In this document: positions 55,870 to 63,763 of the stretch, piece after piece
Layout: the number at the start of each line of letters is the position of its first letter
How positions within the stretch are numbered: the first letter of the stretch is position 1
Source of the DNA: Mycolicibacterium litorale
GTDB lineage: Bacteria > Actinomycetota > Actinomycetes > Mycobacteriales > Mycobacteriaceae
DNA length: 64,000 nt
Assembly: GCA_002007745.1 (NCBI GenBank)
Contig: CP019882.1
Span: 4,278,001 to 4,342,000 of the forward strand
Direction of reading: 5' to 3'
The notes under the pieces: model-generated
Databases searched by the model: none
What the model was told of the DNA's origin: nothing
The model's input: the letters and a program-made list of their open reading frames with translations, nothing else
Made by a program: the position numbers and the translations under genes

Positions 55870-56850
55870 GTGAAGGTGATGACCGCCCTGTACGGGCCCA
55901 CCGACGCCGTCGACCGCGCGCGGGAATTGCGCGACGCCGGCGCCAGCGGCGTGTTCACCTTCGAAGGTCCACACGATGTGTTCGCGCCGCTGACGCTCGC
56001 CGCCGGCGTCGGAGGTTTGGACCTCATGACCAACGTGGCGATCGCGTTCCCGCGCAATCCGATTCAGCTGGCGCATCAAGCCTACGATCACCAGCTGCTC
56101 GCGCAGGGTCGTTTCGCACTCGGCCTCGGCACCCAGGTGCGAGCCCAGATCGAGAAGCATTACGGCGCGGCGTTCGACAAACCGGTCGCGCGGATGAGTG
56201 AGCTCGTCAGCGCGCTGCGGGCGATCTTCGCCACCTGGGAGACCGGGGACCGACTGAACTTCCGCGGCGAGTACTACCGGCACACGTTGATGACGCCGAT
56301 GTTCAATCCCGGCCCGAATCCCTATGGACCGCCGCCGATTTACGTCGGCGCGCTGGGCCCGAGACTGACCCGCGCCACCGCCGAGGTGGCCGACGGACTG
56401 TTGGTCATGCCGTTCGGGTCGGCGAAGTTCCTGCGAGAGTCGACGATGCCCGCGGTGCGTGCGGGGTTGGCGGCGGCCGGGCGCACGGAGTCCTCGTTCA
56501 CCGTCATTCCGGAGATCATTCTGTCGGCCGGCGAGGATCATGAAGCGGCGCGGCGCCTCCTGGCGTTCTATGGGTCCACCCCGGCCTACCGTCCGGTTCT
56601 CGACATCCACGGCTGGGGAGATCTGCAGCCCGAACTGAATTCGATGTCCAAGCAAGGCAAATGGCTGGAAATGGCCGGGCTGATCAGCGACGAGATACTG
56701 CACACCATCGCGGCATGTGGCACACCCAGGCAGATCGCCGACCACATCCGGGACCGAACGGACGGCATCGGCGATACCGTCTGCCTCTACCAGCCGGGAC
56801 CGATAGCGATCGAAACGCTGGCCGAGGTCGTCGACGAACTGGCCAGCTAG
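55870..56850 (+). CDS. LLM-class F420-dependent oxidoreductase
   Basis: 326-residue TIM-barrel flavin/F420 enzyme of the luciferase-like monooxygenase superfamily (TIGR03617-type group). Motifs: VMTALYGPTDAVDRARELRDAGASGVFTFEGPHD, NVAIAFPRNPIQLAHQAYDHQLLAQGRFALGLGTQV and PPPIYVGALGPRLTRATAEVADGLLVMPF. GTG start. Its TAG stop lies inside the 6-base target duplication of the IS481-type element that follows, so insertion left the coding sequence complete. Substrate unknown. Confidence 0.88.
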   Translation: MKVMTALYGPTDAVDRARELRDAGASGVFTFEGPHDVFAPLTLAAGVGGLDLMTNVAIAFPRNPIQLAHQAYDHQLLAQGRFALGLGTQVRAQIEKHYGAAFDKPVARMSELVSALRAIFATWETGDRLNFRGEYYRHTLMTPMFNPGPNPYGPPPIYVGALGPRLTRATAEVADGLLVMPFGSAKFLRESTMPAVRAGLAAAGRTESSFTVIPEIILSAGEDHEAARRLLAFYGSTPAYRPVLDIHGWGDLQPELNSMSKQGKWLEMAGLISDEILHTIAACGTPRQIADHIRDRTDGIGDTVCLYQPGPIAIETLAEVVDELAS

Positions 56851-56851
56851 T
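56846..56851. repeat. Left target-site duplication GCTAGT
   Basis: Six bases directly before the left inverted repeat of the insertion sequence, identical to 57938-57943 on the other side. It contains the TAG stop of the F420-type oxidoreductase. Confidence 0.88.
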
Positions 56852-57833
56852 TGTACTGACCTGAGAGGTTAGGTACGCGGGTGGCTGGTGGTTGGCCGCC
56901 GAGTGCGGTGTGGCCGCGGTGGTAATTGTAGGTGTGGAGCCAGCGGGGGAATTCCTCGCAGCGTTCGGCGTCGCTGCGGTAGAGACGGGCGTAGGCCCAT
57001 TCATCGGCCAGGGTGCGATGGAATCGCTCCACTTTTCCGTTGGTTTGTGGCCGGTACGGGCGTGTGTAGCGGTGCTCGATGTCGCCAAGGGCGTCACGGA
57101 AGATGTGCGAGCGGTAGCAGGACCCGTTGTCAGTCAATACCTTTCGAACACTAAAGCCACATTCGTTGAACCACGCGTTGGCGCGTAGCCAAAACGCTGC
57201 AGCGGTCTCTTTTCGTTCGTCAGCCAAGAGTTCGGAGTAAGCCAGCCGCGAGTAGGCATCCACAGCGGTATGCAGGAAGTGATACCCGCGCAGCAGGCGG
57301 CGGTTTCGGTGTTGTCCGGGATTCCTACCGGCTTGGGCGTTGCGGTTGCCGATCGTGCGTCCGAGCATGCGCCAGCCGCCCCCGGTGGGGATCTTGCCCA
57401 ATTTCTTGACGTCGACATGAACAAGATCGCCGCATTGGGCTGATTCCATCCGCCGCACGACCTGGCCGGTCGCTCGGTCCAGCCAGCGCAATCGGGCCAG
57501 CCCGTAGCGGGTGAGCACGTTATGCACGGTCGAGACATTCAGGCCCAACAGGTAGGCGATCCGCGCCGGCCCCCAGCGGCGCAGCACACGTACCTTGATG
57601 ATCCGCCGCTCGGTCCGAGTCGGCGTGCGGTTCGGACTGCGATGCGGACGCGAGCTGCGATCAACCATCCCGACGTGCCCCTCCTCGCGGTAACGACCAG
57701 CCCAGCGACGGGCAGTGGTGGCCGAGACCTGGAACCGTTCAGCAGCACGTCGCAGCGGCCAACCCTCATCAACGACACAACGAGCCAGCCGCAGACGGCC
57801 AGTTTCAGACAGCGGAGCATTACGGTGGACCAC
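56847..57833 (-). CDS. IS481-family transposase
   Basis: 328-residue DDE transposase. N-terminal helix-turn-helix (LRRAAERFQVSATTARRWAGRYREEG, residues 27-52) is followed by a second HTH-like segment and the rve/integrase core. Likely catalytic residues are D141 (HVDVKKLGKIP), D235 (LTDNGSCYRS) and E269 (QTNGKVERFHRTL). GTG start at 57833. The stop codon TAG (56849-56847) reads outward past the left inverted repeat into the target duplication, so the last codons and terminator depend on the insertion site. The same stretch, read on the other strand, is the stop of the oxidoreductase gene. Confidence 0.93.
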   Translation of the reverse strand: MVHRNAPLSETGRLRLARCVVDEGWPLRRAAERFQVSATTARRWAGRYREEGHVGMVDRSSRPHRSPNRTPTRTERRIIKVRVLRRWGPARIAYLLGLNVSTVHNVLTRYGLARLRWLDRATGQVVRRMESAQCGDLVHVDVKKLGKIPTGGGWRMLGRTIGNRNAQAGRNPGQHRNRRLLRGYHFLHTAVDAYSRLAYSELLADERKETAAAFWLRANAWFNECGFSVRKVLTDNGSCYRSHIFRDALGDIEHRYTRPYRPQTNGKVERFHRTLADEWAYARLYRSDAERCEEFPRWLHTYNYHRGHTALGGQPPATRVPNLSGQYN

Positions 57834-57937
57834 GAAGACCTCCGGAGTGAGTGGCGTTCCTAGACAGCTCGCACTTCACTCGGAGGTCTTCGTCATGTCA
57901 CCACGCCACGCCGTCACCAACGTCCATGGTCAGTACA
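56852..57937. mobile_element. IS481-family insertion sequence, 1086 bp, complete
   Basis: Bounded by exact 10-base terminal inverted repeats TGTACTGACC (56852-56861) and GGTCAGTACA (57928-57937) and flanked by the duplication GCTAGT on both sides. It carries a single full-length transposase on the minus strand. Exact duplication and intact transposase suggest a recent insertion and a potentially active element. Confidence 0.92.
57833..57892. repeat. Internal hairpin at right end of the insertion sequence
   Basis: CGAAGACCTCC (57833-57843) and GAGTGA (57845-57850) pair with TCACTC (57876-57881) and GGAGGTCTTCG (57882-57892): a 17-pair stem with one bulged base, directly upstream of the transposase start. 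It could hide the ribosome site when transcription enters from outside, a common way of limiting transposition (inference). Confidence 0.65.
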
Positions 57938-57943
57938 GCTAGT
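57938..57943. repeat. Right target-site duplication GCTAGT
   Basis: Exact copy of 56846-56851 directly after the right inverted repeat. Confidence 0.88.
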
Positions 57944-58030
57944 CGCCGAACTCGACGTTTTGCAGGCTTCCTCTCGCATTTCCACTGCGAATTGTTGGTT
58001 TGGGCGAACCGGACAGGCACCATTGGAGCC

Positions 58031-59368
58031 ATGAGCTACGACGTAGTGGTCATCGGCGCGGGCTTCGCGGGTCTGACGGCCGCACGCGAGCTGACCAGGG
58101 CCGGATTCGACACCGTGGTGCTGGAGGGCCGCGATCGGGTCGGCGGCCGCTCGAGCACCACCACACTGGCGGGCGTGCCGGTCGACCTGGGCGGCACGTT
58201 CGTCGGGCCCACCCAGGACGCGGTGCTGGCGCTGGCCGCCGAACTCGGCTGCCCCACCACCGCGACCTACCACGACGGCGCGAACCTGATCCGCTGGCGC
58301 GGCAAGGTCCGCTCCTACCGCGGCACCATCCCGAAGCTGTCGCTGTTCGGCCTGCTCGACATCGGCCGCGTGCAGTGGCAGTTCGAGCGGCTCTCCCGCG
58401 ACATCGACGTGACCCAGCCGTGGACATCGCGCAGGGCCAAGCAGCTCGACGCCACCACGCTGGGCGGCTGGCTGCGTTCGGTGCGAGCCAGCGCCTCCTC
58501 TCGCGACCTGCTGGCCATCATGGCGCGGGTCACCTGGGGCGCCGAGCCCGACGACGTGTCGATGCTGCACGCGGCGCGCTACGTCAAGGCCGCCGGTGGC
58601 CTGGACCGCATGCTCGACGTCGTCGGCGGGGCCCAGCAGGACCACTTCCCCGGCGGCACCCAGCAGATCGCCGACAAGATGGCCGCGGACCTCGGCGACC
58701 GGATCCACCTCGGCGCCGTCGTCACCCGCATCGAATGGTCCGACGACGCCGTCGCCGTCGCCTCGTCGGGCGGGGTGGTGGAGGCCCGCCGGGCCATCAT
58801 CGCGATCCCGCCGGCACACCGGCAGGGCATCGACATCGCCCCTCCCCCACCGATCGGCTATCAGCAGCTGGCCCAGCGCTGGGCGCAGGGTGCGCTGAGC
58901 AAGGCCTACGCCGCCTACCCGCGGCCGTTCTGGCGCGAGCACGGGCTGTCCGGTCAGGCGCTGTCCGATCAGGGGCCGGTCTTCATCACCTTCGACGTCA
59001 GTCCCGGCGACGAGGGTCCTGGAATCCTGTTGGGATTCGTCGACTCTCGCGGGTTCGACGGGCTCAGCCCCGACCAGCGCCGCCGGCAGGCTGTGGCCGG
59101 TTTCACCGCGCTCTTCGGCCCGGACGCCGAGAACCCTGTCGACTATCTCGATCACTGCTGGGGCGCAGAGCCTTTCGCCCCGGGTGGCCCCACCGCGGCG
59201 GTGCCGCCGGGAATGTGGACGGAATTCGGTCGACTGCTGCGCAAGCCGGTCGGCCCGCTGCATTGGGCGAGCACCGAGACCGCCGACGAATGGACCGGGT
59301 TCCTCGACGGGGCGGTGCGCTCGGGGCAACGCGCAGCCGCCGAAGTCGCAGCGACCCTCAGGAACTGA
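58031..59368 (+). CDS. aofH: Flavin-containing monoamine oxidase AofH
   Basis: 445-residue FAD amine oxidase. Dinucleotide motif GAGFAGLTAARELTRAGFDTVVLEGRDRVGGRS at residues 8-40, then GGTFVGPTQDAVLALAAELG, and the C-terminal GPLHWASTETADEWTGFLDGAVRSGQRAA that completes the FAD site. Best start is ATG 58031. Position matches M. tuberculosis Rv3170 (aofH), with the alpha/beta hydrolase next to it as Rv3171c. The 87 bases before it hold the right insertion junction, so its native promoter may have been altered by the element. Confidence 0.9.
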   Translation: MSYDVVVIGAGFAGLTAARELTRAGFDTVVLEGRDRVGGRSSTTTLAGVPVDLGGTFVGPTQDAVLALAAELGCPTTATYHDGANLIRWRGKVRSYRGTIPKLSLFGLLDIGRVQWQFERLSRDIDVTQPWTSRRAKQLDATTLGGWLRSVRASASSRDLLAIMARVTWGAEPDDVSMLHAARYVKAAGGLDRMLDVVGGAQQDHFPGGTQQIADKMAADLGDRIHLGAVVTRIEWSDDAVAVASSGGVVEARRAIIAIPPAHRQGIDIAPPPPIGYQQLAQRWAQGALSKAYAAYPRPFWREHGLSGQALSDQGPVFITFDVSPGDEGPGILLGFVDSRGFDGLSPDQRRRQAVAGFTALFGPDAENPVDYLDHCWGAEPFAPGGPTAAVPPGMWTEFGRLLRKPVGPLHWASTETADEWTGFLDGAVRSGQRAAAEVAATLRN

Positions 59369-60305
59369 TGCGGCGCTGCGCGGCCGCCGATTCCGCCAGT
59401 GTTCGCAAGTGGCCGTTGACGTCCTCGGGATGTTCCAGGATGGCGCAGTGCCCACCGGGCAGCTCCACCAGTTCGACCAGGTTGGGGGCGGCCTCGGCGA
59501 TCTTGCGGGCCTGACACATCGGCAGTAGCCGGTCCTTGGTGCTGCCGATCACCAGGGTCGGCACCGTGAGGCCGGTGAGATCGATGTGCCGGGGCCCCAT
59601 CTCGTCGACCAGCACCCGTGCCCAGGCACCGCGCCCGGCGGCGGGAGTCGCGGCGAACAGGTCGTGGATCAAGTCGGCGACCGCCGGGTCGGCCTCGGCG
59701 CCGACGGCCATCAGCGTGACGAACCAGCGGCTGCCCGGCTGGGCGCCGCGGAACAACGGCGCACCGCCGAACGCCCTGATCATCCGACGGGCGGCCAGTG
59801 AACGGCTGGTGGTCAGCATGGGCGGCACCCGCAGCAGGTTGATCTCATCGAGCAGGTCACCGGTGGTCGTGTTGATCAAGGCGACGGCGTCAGCTCGCTG
59901 CTCGACCCGATGGCGGTACCGATCGGCCCACGAGCTGATCGCGATGCCGCCCATCGAATGTCCGGCGATGACGGCCCGCTCCCCCGGCCGCAGGGTGGCC
60001 GAGAGCACCGCATCCAGATCACCGGCCAGGTGACCCAGGCTGTATCCCGACCGGGGCGGCAGGCCACTGCGGCCGTGACCGCGGTGGTCGTAGGCGATCA
60101 CCCGGTAATCGCGGGACAGGTCGTTGATCTGCTCATGCCAGACCCGGATGGCGCAGGTGATGCCGTGCGCCAACACGATCGGGTAACCGTCGTCGGGCCC
60201 GAAGACCTCGGTGTGCAGGCGGGTGCCGTCGGCGGCCCGGACATTGACCGTTCGGCTGCGCGGCAGCTTGGGGCCGCTGATGACGGCCGCTCGAGACGCT
60301 GACAT
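59358..60305 (-). CDS. Alpha/beta hydrolase (hpx-like)
   Basis: 315 residues from ATG 60305 (MSASRAAV); a TTG/ATG-less extension to 60341 is less likely. Alpha/beta-hydrolase fold with oxyanion HGITCAIRVWHEQ, nucleophile GHSMGG, acid in VIGSTKDRLLP and His in LPGGHCAILEHPEDV. Relatives are annotated as non-heme haloperoxidases (Hpx), but that name reflects a side activity; an esterase or epoxide hydrolase is as likely. Overlaps the end of aofH by 11 bases, convergent. Confidence 0.88.
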   Translation of the reverse strand: MSASRAAVISGPKLPRSRTVNVRAADGTRLHTEVFGPDDGYPIVLAHGITCAIRVWHEQINDLSRDYRVIAYDHRGHGRSGLPPRSGYSLGHLAGDLDAVLSATLRPGERAVIAGHSMGGIAISSWADRYRHRVEQRADAVALINTTTGDLLDEINLLRVPPMLTTSRSLAARRMIRAFGGAPLFRGAQPGSRWFVTLMAVGAEADPAVADLIHDLFAATPAAGRGAWARVLVDEMGPRHIDLTGLTVPTLVIGSTKDRLLPMCQARKIAEAAPNLVELVELPGGHCAILEHPEDVNGHLRTLAESAAAQRRISS

Positions 60306-60451
60306 GGCCACTCCTGTCGTCGATGCGCAACGTTGCGGCACCGGGGAATTCAGAGTAGCCGGTGACCAACCACCGGATCAGCGGACCGCGCGCGCCGTTA
60401 CCGCTCCGTGGCCGTCGGTGAAGACGTGAGAACGGGTGCAAGGATGACCCG

Positions 60452-61096
60452 ATGCCCGAGCATGCGTTCACCGACGCCGAGCGCCGTGCCGTCTACCGGG
60501 TGATCAACGAGCGCCGGGACATGCGCCGCTTCACCCCGGACCGCACGGTTGCCGCGCCGGTGCTGGCCCGGCTGCTGGCCGCCGCGCACGCCGCGCCCAG
60601 CGTGGGGTTGATGCAGCCGTGGCGGTTCATCCGCATCACCGACCGGGGCCTGCGCCACAAGATCCACGCCCTGGTCGACGAGGAGCGCCGGCAGACCGCC
60701 GACGCGCTGGGCAGCCGTGCCGAGGAGTTCCTGGCCCTGAAGGTGGAAGGGATCCTGGACTGCGCGGAACTGCTGGTCGTGGCGCTCAGTGCGGGCCGGG
60801 ACGCCCATGTCTTCGGCCGGCGGACGATGCCGCACATGGACCTGGCCTCGGTCTCGTGCGCCGTCGAGAACCTGTGGCTGGCAGCCCGAGCGGAAGGCCT
60901 CGGCATGGGCTGGGTGTCGATCTTCGAACCCGCCGGCCTGGCCGAACTCCTGAATATGCCCGACGGTGCCGAGCCGGTTGCGATCCTCTGTCTGGGTCCG
61001 GTGCCGGACTTTCCTGATCGGCCGGCGCTGGAGATCGACGAGTGGACGGTGGGCCGGCCACTGACGGAATTCGTCAGCGAAAATAGTTGGCGGTAA
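60452..61096 (+). CDS. bluB: 5,6-dimethylbenzimidazole synthase BluB
   Basis: Flavin-destroying nitroreductase-fold enzyme that turns reduced FMN into 5,6-dimethylbenzimidazole, the lower ligand of cobalamin. 214 residues. Characteristic stretches are RRDMRRFTPDRTV, AAAHAAPSVGLMQPWRFIRI and the C-terminal GLGMGWVSIFEPAGLAELLNMPDGAEPVAILCLG. The phosphate-binding Arg at RRDMR and the acidic residue near the flavin appear intact. No other cobalamin gene is nearby, so it is an isolated late-pathway gene. Confidence 0.9.
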   Translation: MPEHAFTDAERRAVYRVINERRDMRRFTPDRTVAAPVLARLLAAAHAAPSVGLMQPWRFIRITDRGLRHKIHALVDEERRQTADALGSRAEEFLALKVEGILDCAELLVVALSAGRDAHVFGRRTMPHMDLASVSCAVENLWLAARAEGLGMGWVSIFEPAGLAELLNMPDGAEPVAILCLGPVPDFPDRPALEIDEWTVGRPLTEFVSENSWR

Positions 61097-61108
61097 TTCG
61101 CGGACGGC

Positions 61109-61127
61109 CGTAGCAATTTACGCTACG
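61109..61127. promoter_or_regulatory. Short inverted repeat CGTAGC-N7-GCTACG upstream of secreted DUF1214 gene
   Basis: Six-base exact arms, 44 bases before the start codon at 61171. May be an operator or a transcript hairpin; weak evidence. Confidence 0.3.
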
Positions 61128-61170
61128 CTTCGGCTCGTAACTCACACGACGCCGTGCTGGAGGTCCGCCG

Positions 61171-63171
61171 ATGAGCCCATCGACCCACCGCGCCGACTCG
61201 TCCGGATATGGCAGGTTCATCGGCAGAGTTGGCGCACTGGCACTCTTCCTGGGTGTCGGAGCGGCACTGGCACCGGCAGTCGCTTCGGCAGACGCCGACA
61301 GCAGCCCGCACGCTTCGCAGTCGTCTGCGCATTCCACCGCTGCTGGACCCCGCGTCAGCAAAGGGACAGCAGCCGCAAAGAGGGCGCCGACGGCACAGCG
61401 GGCCGCGAATGCCAAGCCCGCCGCCCGCATCGCCGGGACGACGCGGCAGGCGCGCCCGGCCAAAGCCACTGCGATCCGCGGCACTGATCCGGCCACCCGC
61501 GGGTCCCGGCTGCCCGCGCCGGAGGACATCGTCGCGGCGGCCGCCCAGTGGGTGCGCCGTCAGATCGACTACACCCTGTTCAACGCCGCACCCACCACCG
61601 CCTACGATCCGACGCAGAACAGCACATCGGAATACGGTGTGGTGTCCGGCGCTCTCAACGCCGCCGATCCCGAAGGCGACCGCATCTCCTACGTCCTGAC
61701 ATCGGCGCCCACCCACGGCAGCGTCGTCATCCACGCGGACGGCACCTTCTCCTACGTGCCGAACGGCGACTTCGCCGCCACCGGCGGCACCGACACGTTC
61801 ACCGTCGGCGTCGGCGACCACATTGGGAATCCGTTGCACGTCAACCTATCCGCATTGGTCAACCCCAACCCGACGGCCGGGCAGGCGCAGGTGAGCGTCA
61901 CGCTGGCCGAGGGATCCACCGCACCCCCGGCGCAGCTCCAGATGGAGGCACTCGCGGCGCAGATCGCCAATTCGCCTCAGCTCCAACTGGTCAAGGATGT
62001 GCTGCGGCCGTGGTGGTTCGCGTTGGCGGCGCTGAAATACCTGCCCGCCGGCGGCCTCGACGCCGGCAACATCACCAGGCTCAACCAGGCGCTGGACGAG
62101 TTCACGTTCGGCGTCGCCATGCGGATGGTCAACACCGATCCCGATCGGCCTCAGGTCCTCACTTACGAGATCCCGCCGCACGCCTGGGGCACCTACACGG
62201 TGCCGGGCGGCCGCTGGGCCTACGACAATCCCGACTCGGTGTACCGGACCATTCCGGTGCGCGGCGATTCGTCCTACGTCATCTCCGGCAGGTTCGTCGG
62301 CGACCCGCCGGCGGACTTGAACTTCTCGGTGTACACCGACCCGAACGTCACCAACTCGGTGGACAACATCGGTTTGCACGATCTGGTGGTCAACCCGGAC
62401 GGCACGTTCACCATCACCGTGAGCTCCGCCGCTGACGACGGTGCGCCCAATCATCTGCAGCTCACCCCGGATGCCCAGCAGGTCTTCATCCGCGACACGC
62501 TCGGCGCGTGGACCGACTCTCCGGTGGAGTTGTCGGTGGTGCGGGTCGACGGACCACCGGTGGCCGCCCCCAGAACGTATGGCCAGTTGGTCGACGGGGC
62601 GGTGTCGTTGGCGTTGACCTCCGGCCTCGGCCTGTACGGCCTGATGTTGTTGCCGTTCATCCAGCCCACCAACGCACTCGGCCCGCCCGGTCACACCTTC
62701 GGGACCTTGTCGACCCAGCGCCAGAGCGCCACGCTGTTTCGCCTGAGCGACGACCAGGCGATGGTGGTCACGGTGACGCTGGGCGACGCCGGCTACTTCA
62801 CCACCCCGATCACTGACGCGTGGACCATCACCCCCGACTATCGCAACCACCAGAGCAGCTTGAACTCGTCACAGGCGATACCGAACGCCGACGGCTCCTA
62901 CACCCTGGTGATCTCGAAAACCGATCCGGGGGTGGCGAACTGGGTCGACACCGGCGGCCTCAACCAGGGCAGCCTGTTCGTCCGCTGGCAGCTGCCCGAC
63001 GCCAATCCCGATGCGAGCCCGCCAACGGTGACCTCCCGCATCGTGCGCCTCGAGGACCTGCCGACGGTGCTACCGGCCGGCACCGTCTATGTCACGCCCG
63101 AGCAGCGCGCACAGCAGCTCTCCGACCGGCAGCAGGCTTACGACTCGCGGTTCGACCGGTTCACCGTCTGA
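61171..63171 (+). CDS. Secreted protein with Ig-like (cadherin/VCBS type) and DUF1214 domains
   Basis: 666 residues. A signal peptide (residues about 20-43, ending in VASA-DADSS) is followed by a long Ala/Lys/Thr-rich linker (about 45-120), then an Ig-like VCBS/cadherin-type domain (VVSGALNAADPEGDRISYVLTSAPTHGSVVIHADGTFSYVPNGDF, GTDTFTVGVGD) at about 145-235, and a DUF1214 domain in the C-terminal 350 residues. The latter ends with YRNHQSSLNSSQAIPNADGSYTLVISKTDPGVANWVDTGGLNQGSLFVRWQ, very similar to the cytoplasmic protein at 2895. The composition suits a wall- or surface-associated protein. ATG preceded by GGAGG. Function unknown. Confidence 0.85.
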   Translation: MSPSTHRADSSGYGRFIGRVGALALFLGVGAALAPAVASADADSSPHASQSSAHSTAAGPRVSKGTAAAKRAPTAQRAANAKPAARIAGTTRQARPAKATAIRGTDPATRGSRLPAPEDIVAAAAQWVRRQIDYTLFNAAPTTAYDPTQNSTSEYGVVSGALNAADPEGDRISYVLTSAPTHGSVVIHADGTFSYVPNGDFAATGGTDTFTVGVGDHIGNPLHVNLSALVNPNPTAGQAQVSVTLAEGSTAPPAQLQMEALAAQIANSPQLQLVKDVLRPWWFALAALKYLPAGGLDAGNITRLNQALDEFTFGVAMRMVNTDPDRPQVLTYEIPPHAWGTYTVPGGRWAYDNPDSVYRTIPVRGDSSYVISGRFVGDPPADLNFSVYTDPNVTNSVDNIGLHDLVVNPDGTFTITVSSAADDGAPNHLQLTPDAQQVFIRDTLGAWTDSPVELSVVRVDGPPVAAPRTYGQLVDGAVSLALTSGLGLYGLMLLPFIQPTNALGPPGHTFGTLSTQRQSATLFRLSDDQAMVVTVTLGDAGYFTTPITDAWTITPDYRNHQSSLNSSQAIPNADGSYTLVISKTDPGVANWVDTGGLNQGSLFVRWQLPDANPDASPPTVTSRIVRLEDLPTVLPAGTVYVTPEQRAQQLSDRQQAYDSRFDRFTV

Positions 63172-63181
63172 TGTTCAGGCC

Positions 63182-63209
63182 ACCGGGTCGAGTCGTTGAC
63201 CGACCCGGT
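63182..63209. terminator. Hairpin between convergent genes
   Basis: Nine-pair stem ACCGGGTCG (63182-63190) and CGACCCGGT (63201-63209) with a 10-base loop, just past the stop of the secreted protein and touching the stop of the convergent Gly-rich gene. No U-run. Confidence 0.6.
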
Positions 63210-63613
63210 TATCCGACGGACGCGCAACCCACATAGGGGATGCAGCCGGTTGCCCCACCCGGGCCCGCCGTACCGCTCGGCCCGTTGGGGATGCCGCCGC
63301 TGGCGCCGCCGGAGTTGGCTGTGCCGCCGGGGCCGTAGGGAATGGATCCACTCGCCCCGCCCGGCCCGGCTTCACCGGCGGGCCCGAACGGGATCGCCCC
63401 GCTGGCGCCGTCCGGCCCGGCTGCCCCACCTGGGCCATAGGGAATGGTGCCTGACGCCCCGCCGGGGCCTGCGGTGGCGACCGGGCACGGGCTGCCGTCC
63501 GGATTGACGCAACCCGGTGCGGGGTCGGCTGCCGCCAACGGCGCCGCCGCGATGGCAGTGGCCGCAGCACCGGTGAGGAAAACTGAGGTGAAAGAGATCT
63601 TCTTCAGTGCCAT
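63209..63613 (-). CDS. Secreted Gly/Ala/Pro-rich repeat protein
   Basis: 134 residues with a clean signal peptide (MALKKISFTSVFLTGAAATAIAAAPLAAA, then DPAPG). The mature part is five tandem repeats of about 16 residues on the theme AGPGGASGxIPYGPGG; the last is cut by CIPYVGC. Two Cys pairs at the ends (CVNPDGSPC and CIPYVGC) could form disulfides. The corresponding DNA shows a 48-base period. I know no function; it resembles small secreted mycobacterial repeat proteins. ATG at 63613; the start is supported by the signal peptide. Confidence 0.8.
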   Translation of the reverse strand: MALKKISFTSVFLTGAAATAIAAAPLAAADPAPGCVNPDGSPCPVATAGPGGASGTIPYGPGGAAGPDGASGAIPFGPAGEAGPGGASGSIPYGPGGTANSGGASGGIPNGPSGTAGPGGATGCIPYVGCASVG

Positions 63614-63763
63614 GACACTTCTATACCCATATCTAAGTAAATAAACTCACGCAGCCGTCACCGAGGCAGGGTTGAGCCTCGGATGGATGAGTGCCATATT
63701 CGAGCTGGAGGCATCTACCCCGGTGGCGTCTCGACCTGGGCACACGGTGGGACTGGAGGAGTC

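Noticed and set aside
57894..57941. 15-codon plus-strand frame MSPRHAVTNVHGQYS at the insertion end
   Set aside because: It is the right end of the insertion sequence ending in the CTAG duplication; no ribosome site and no known family.
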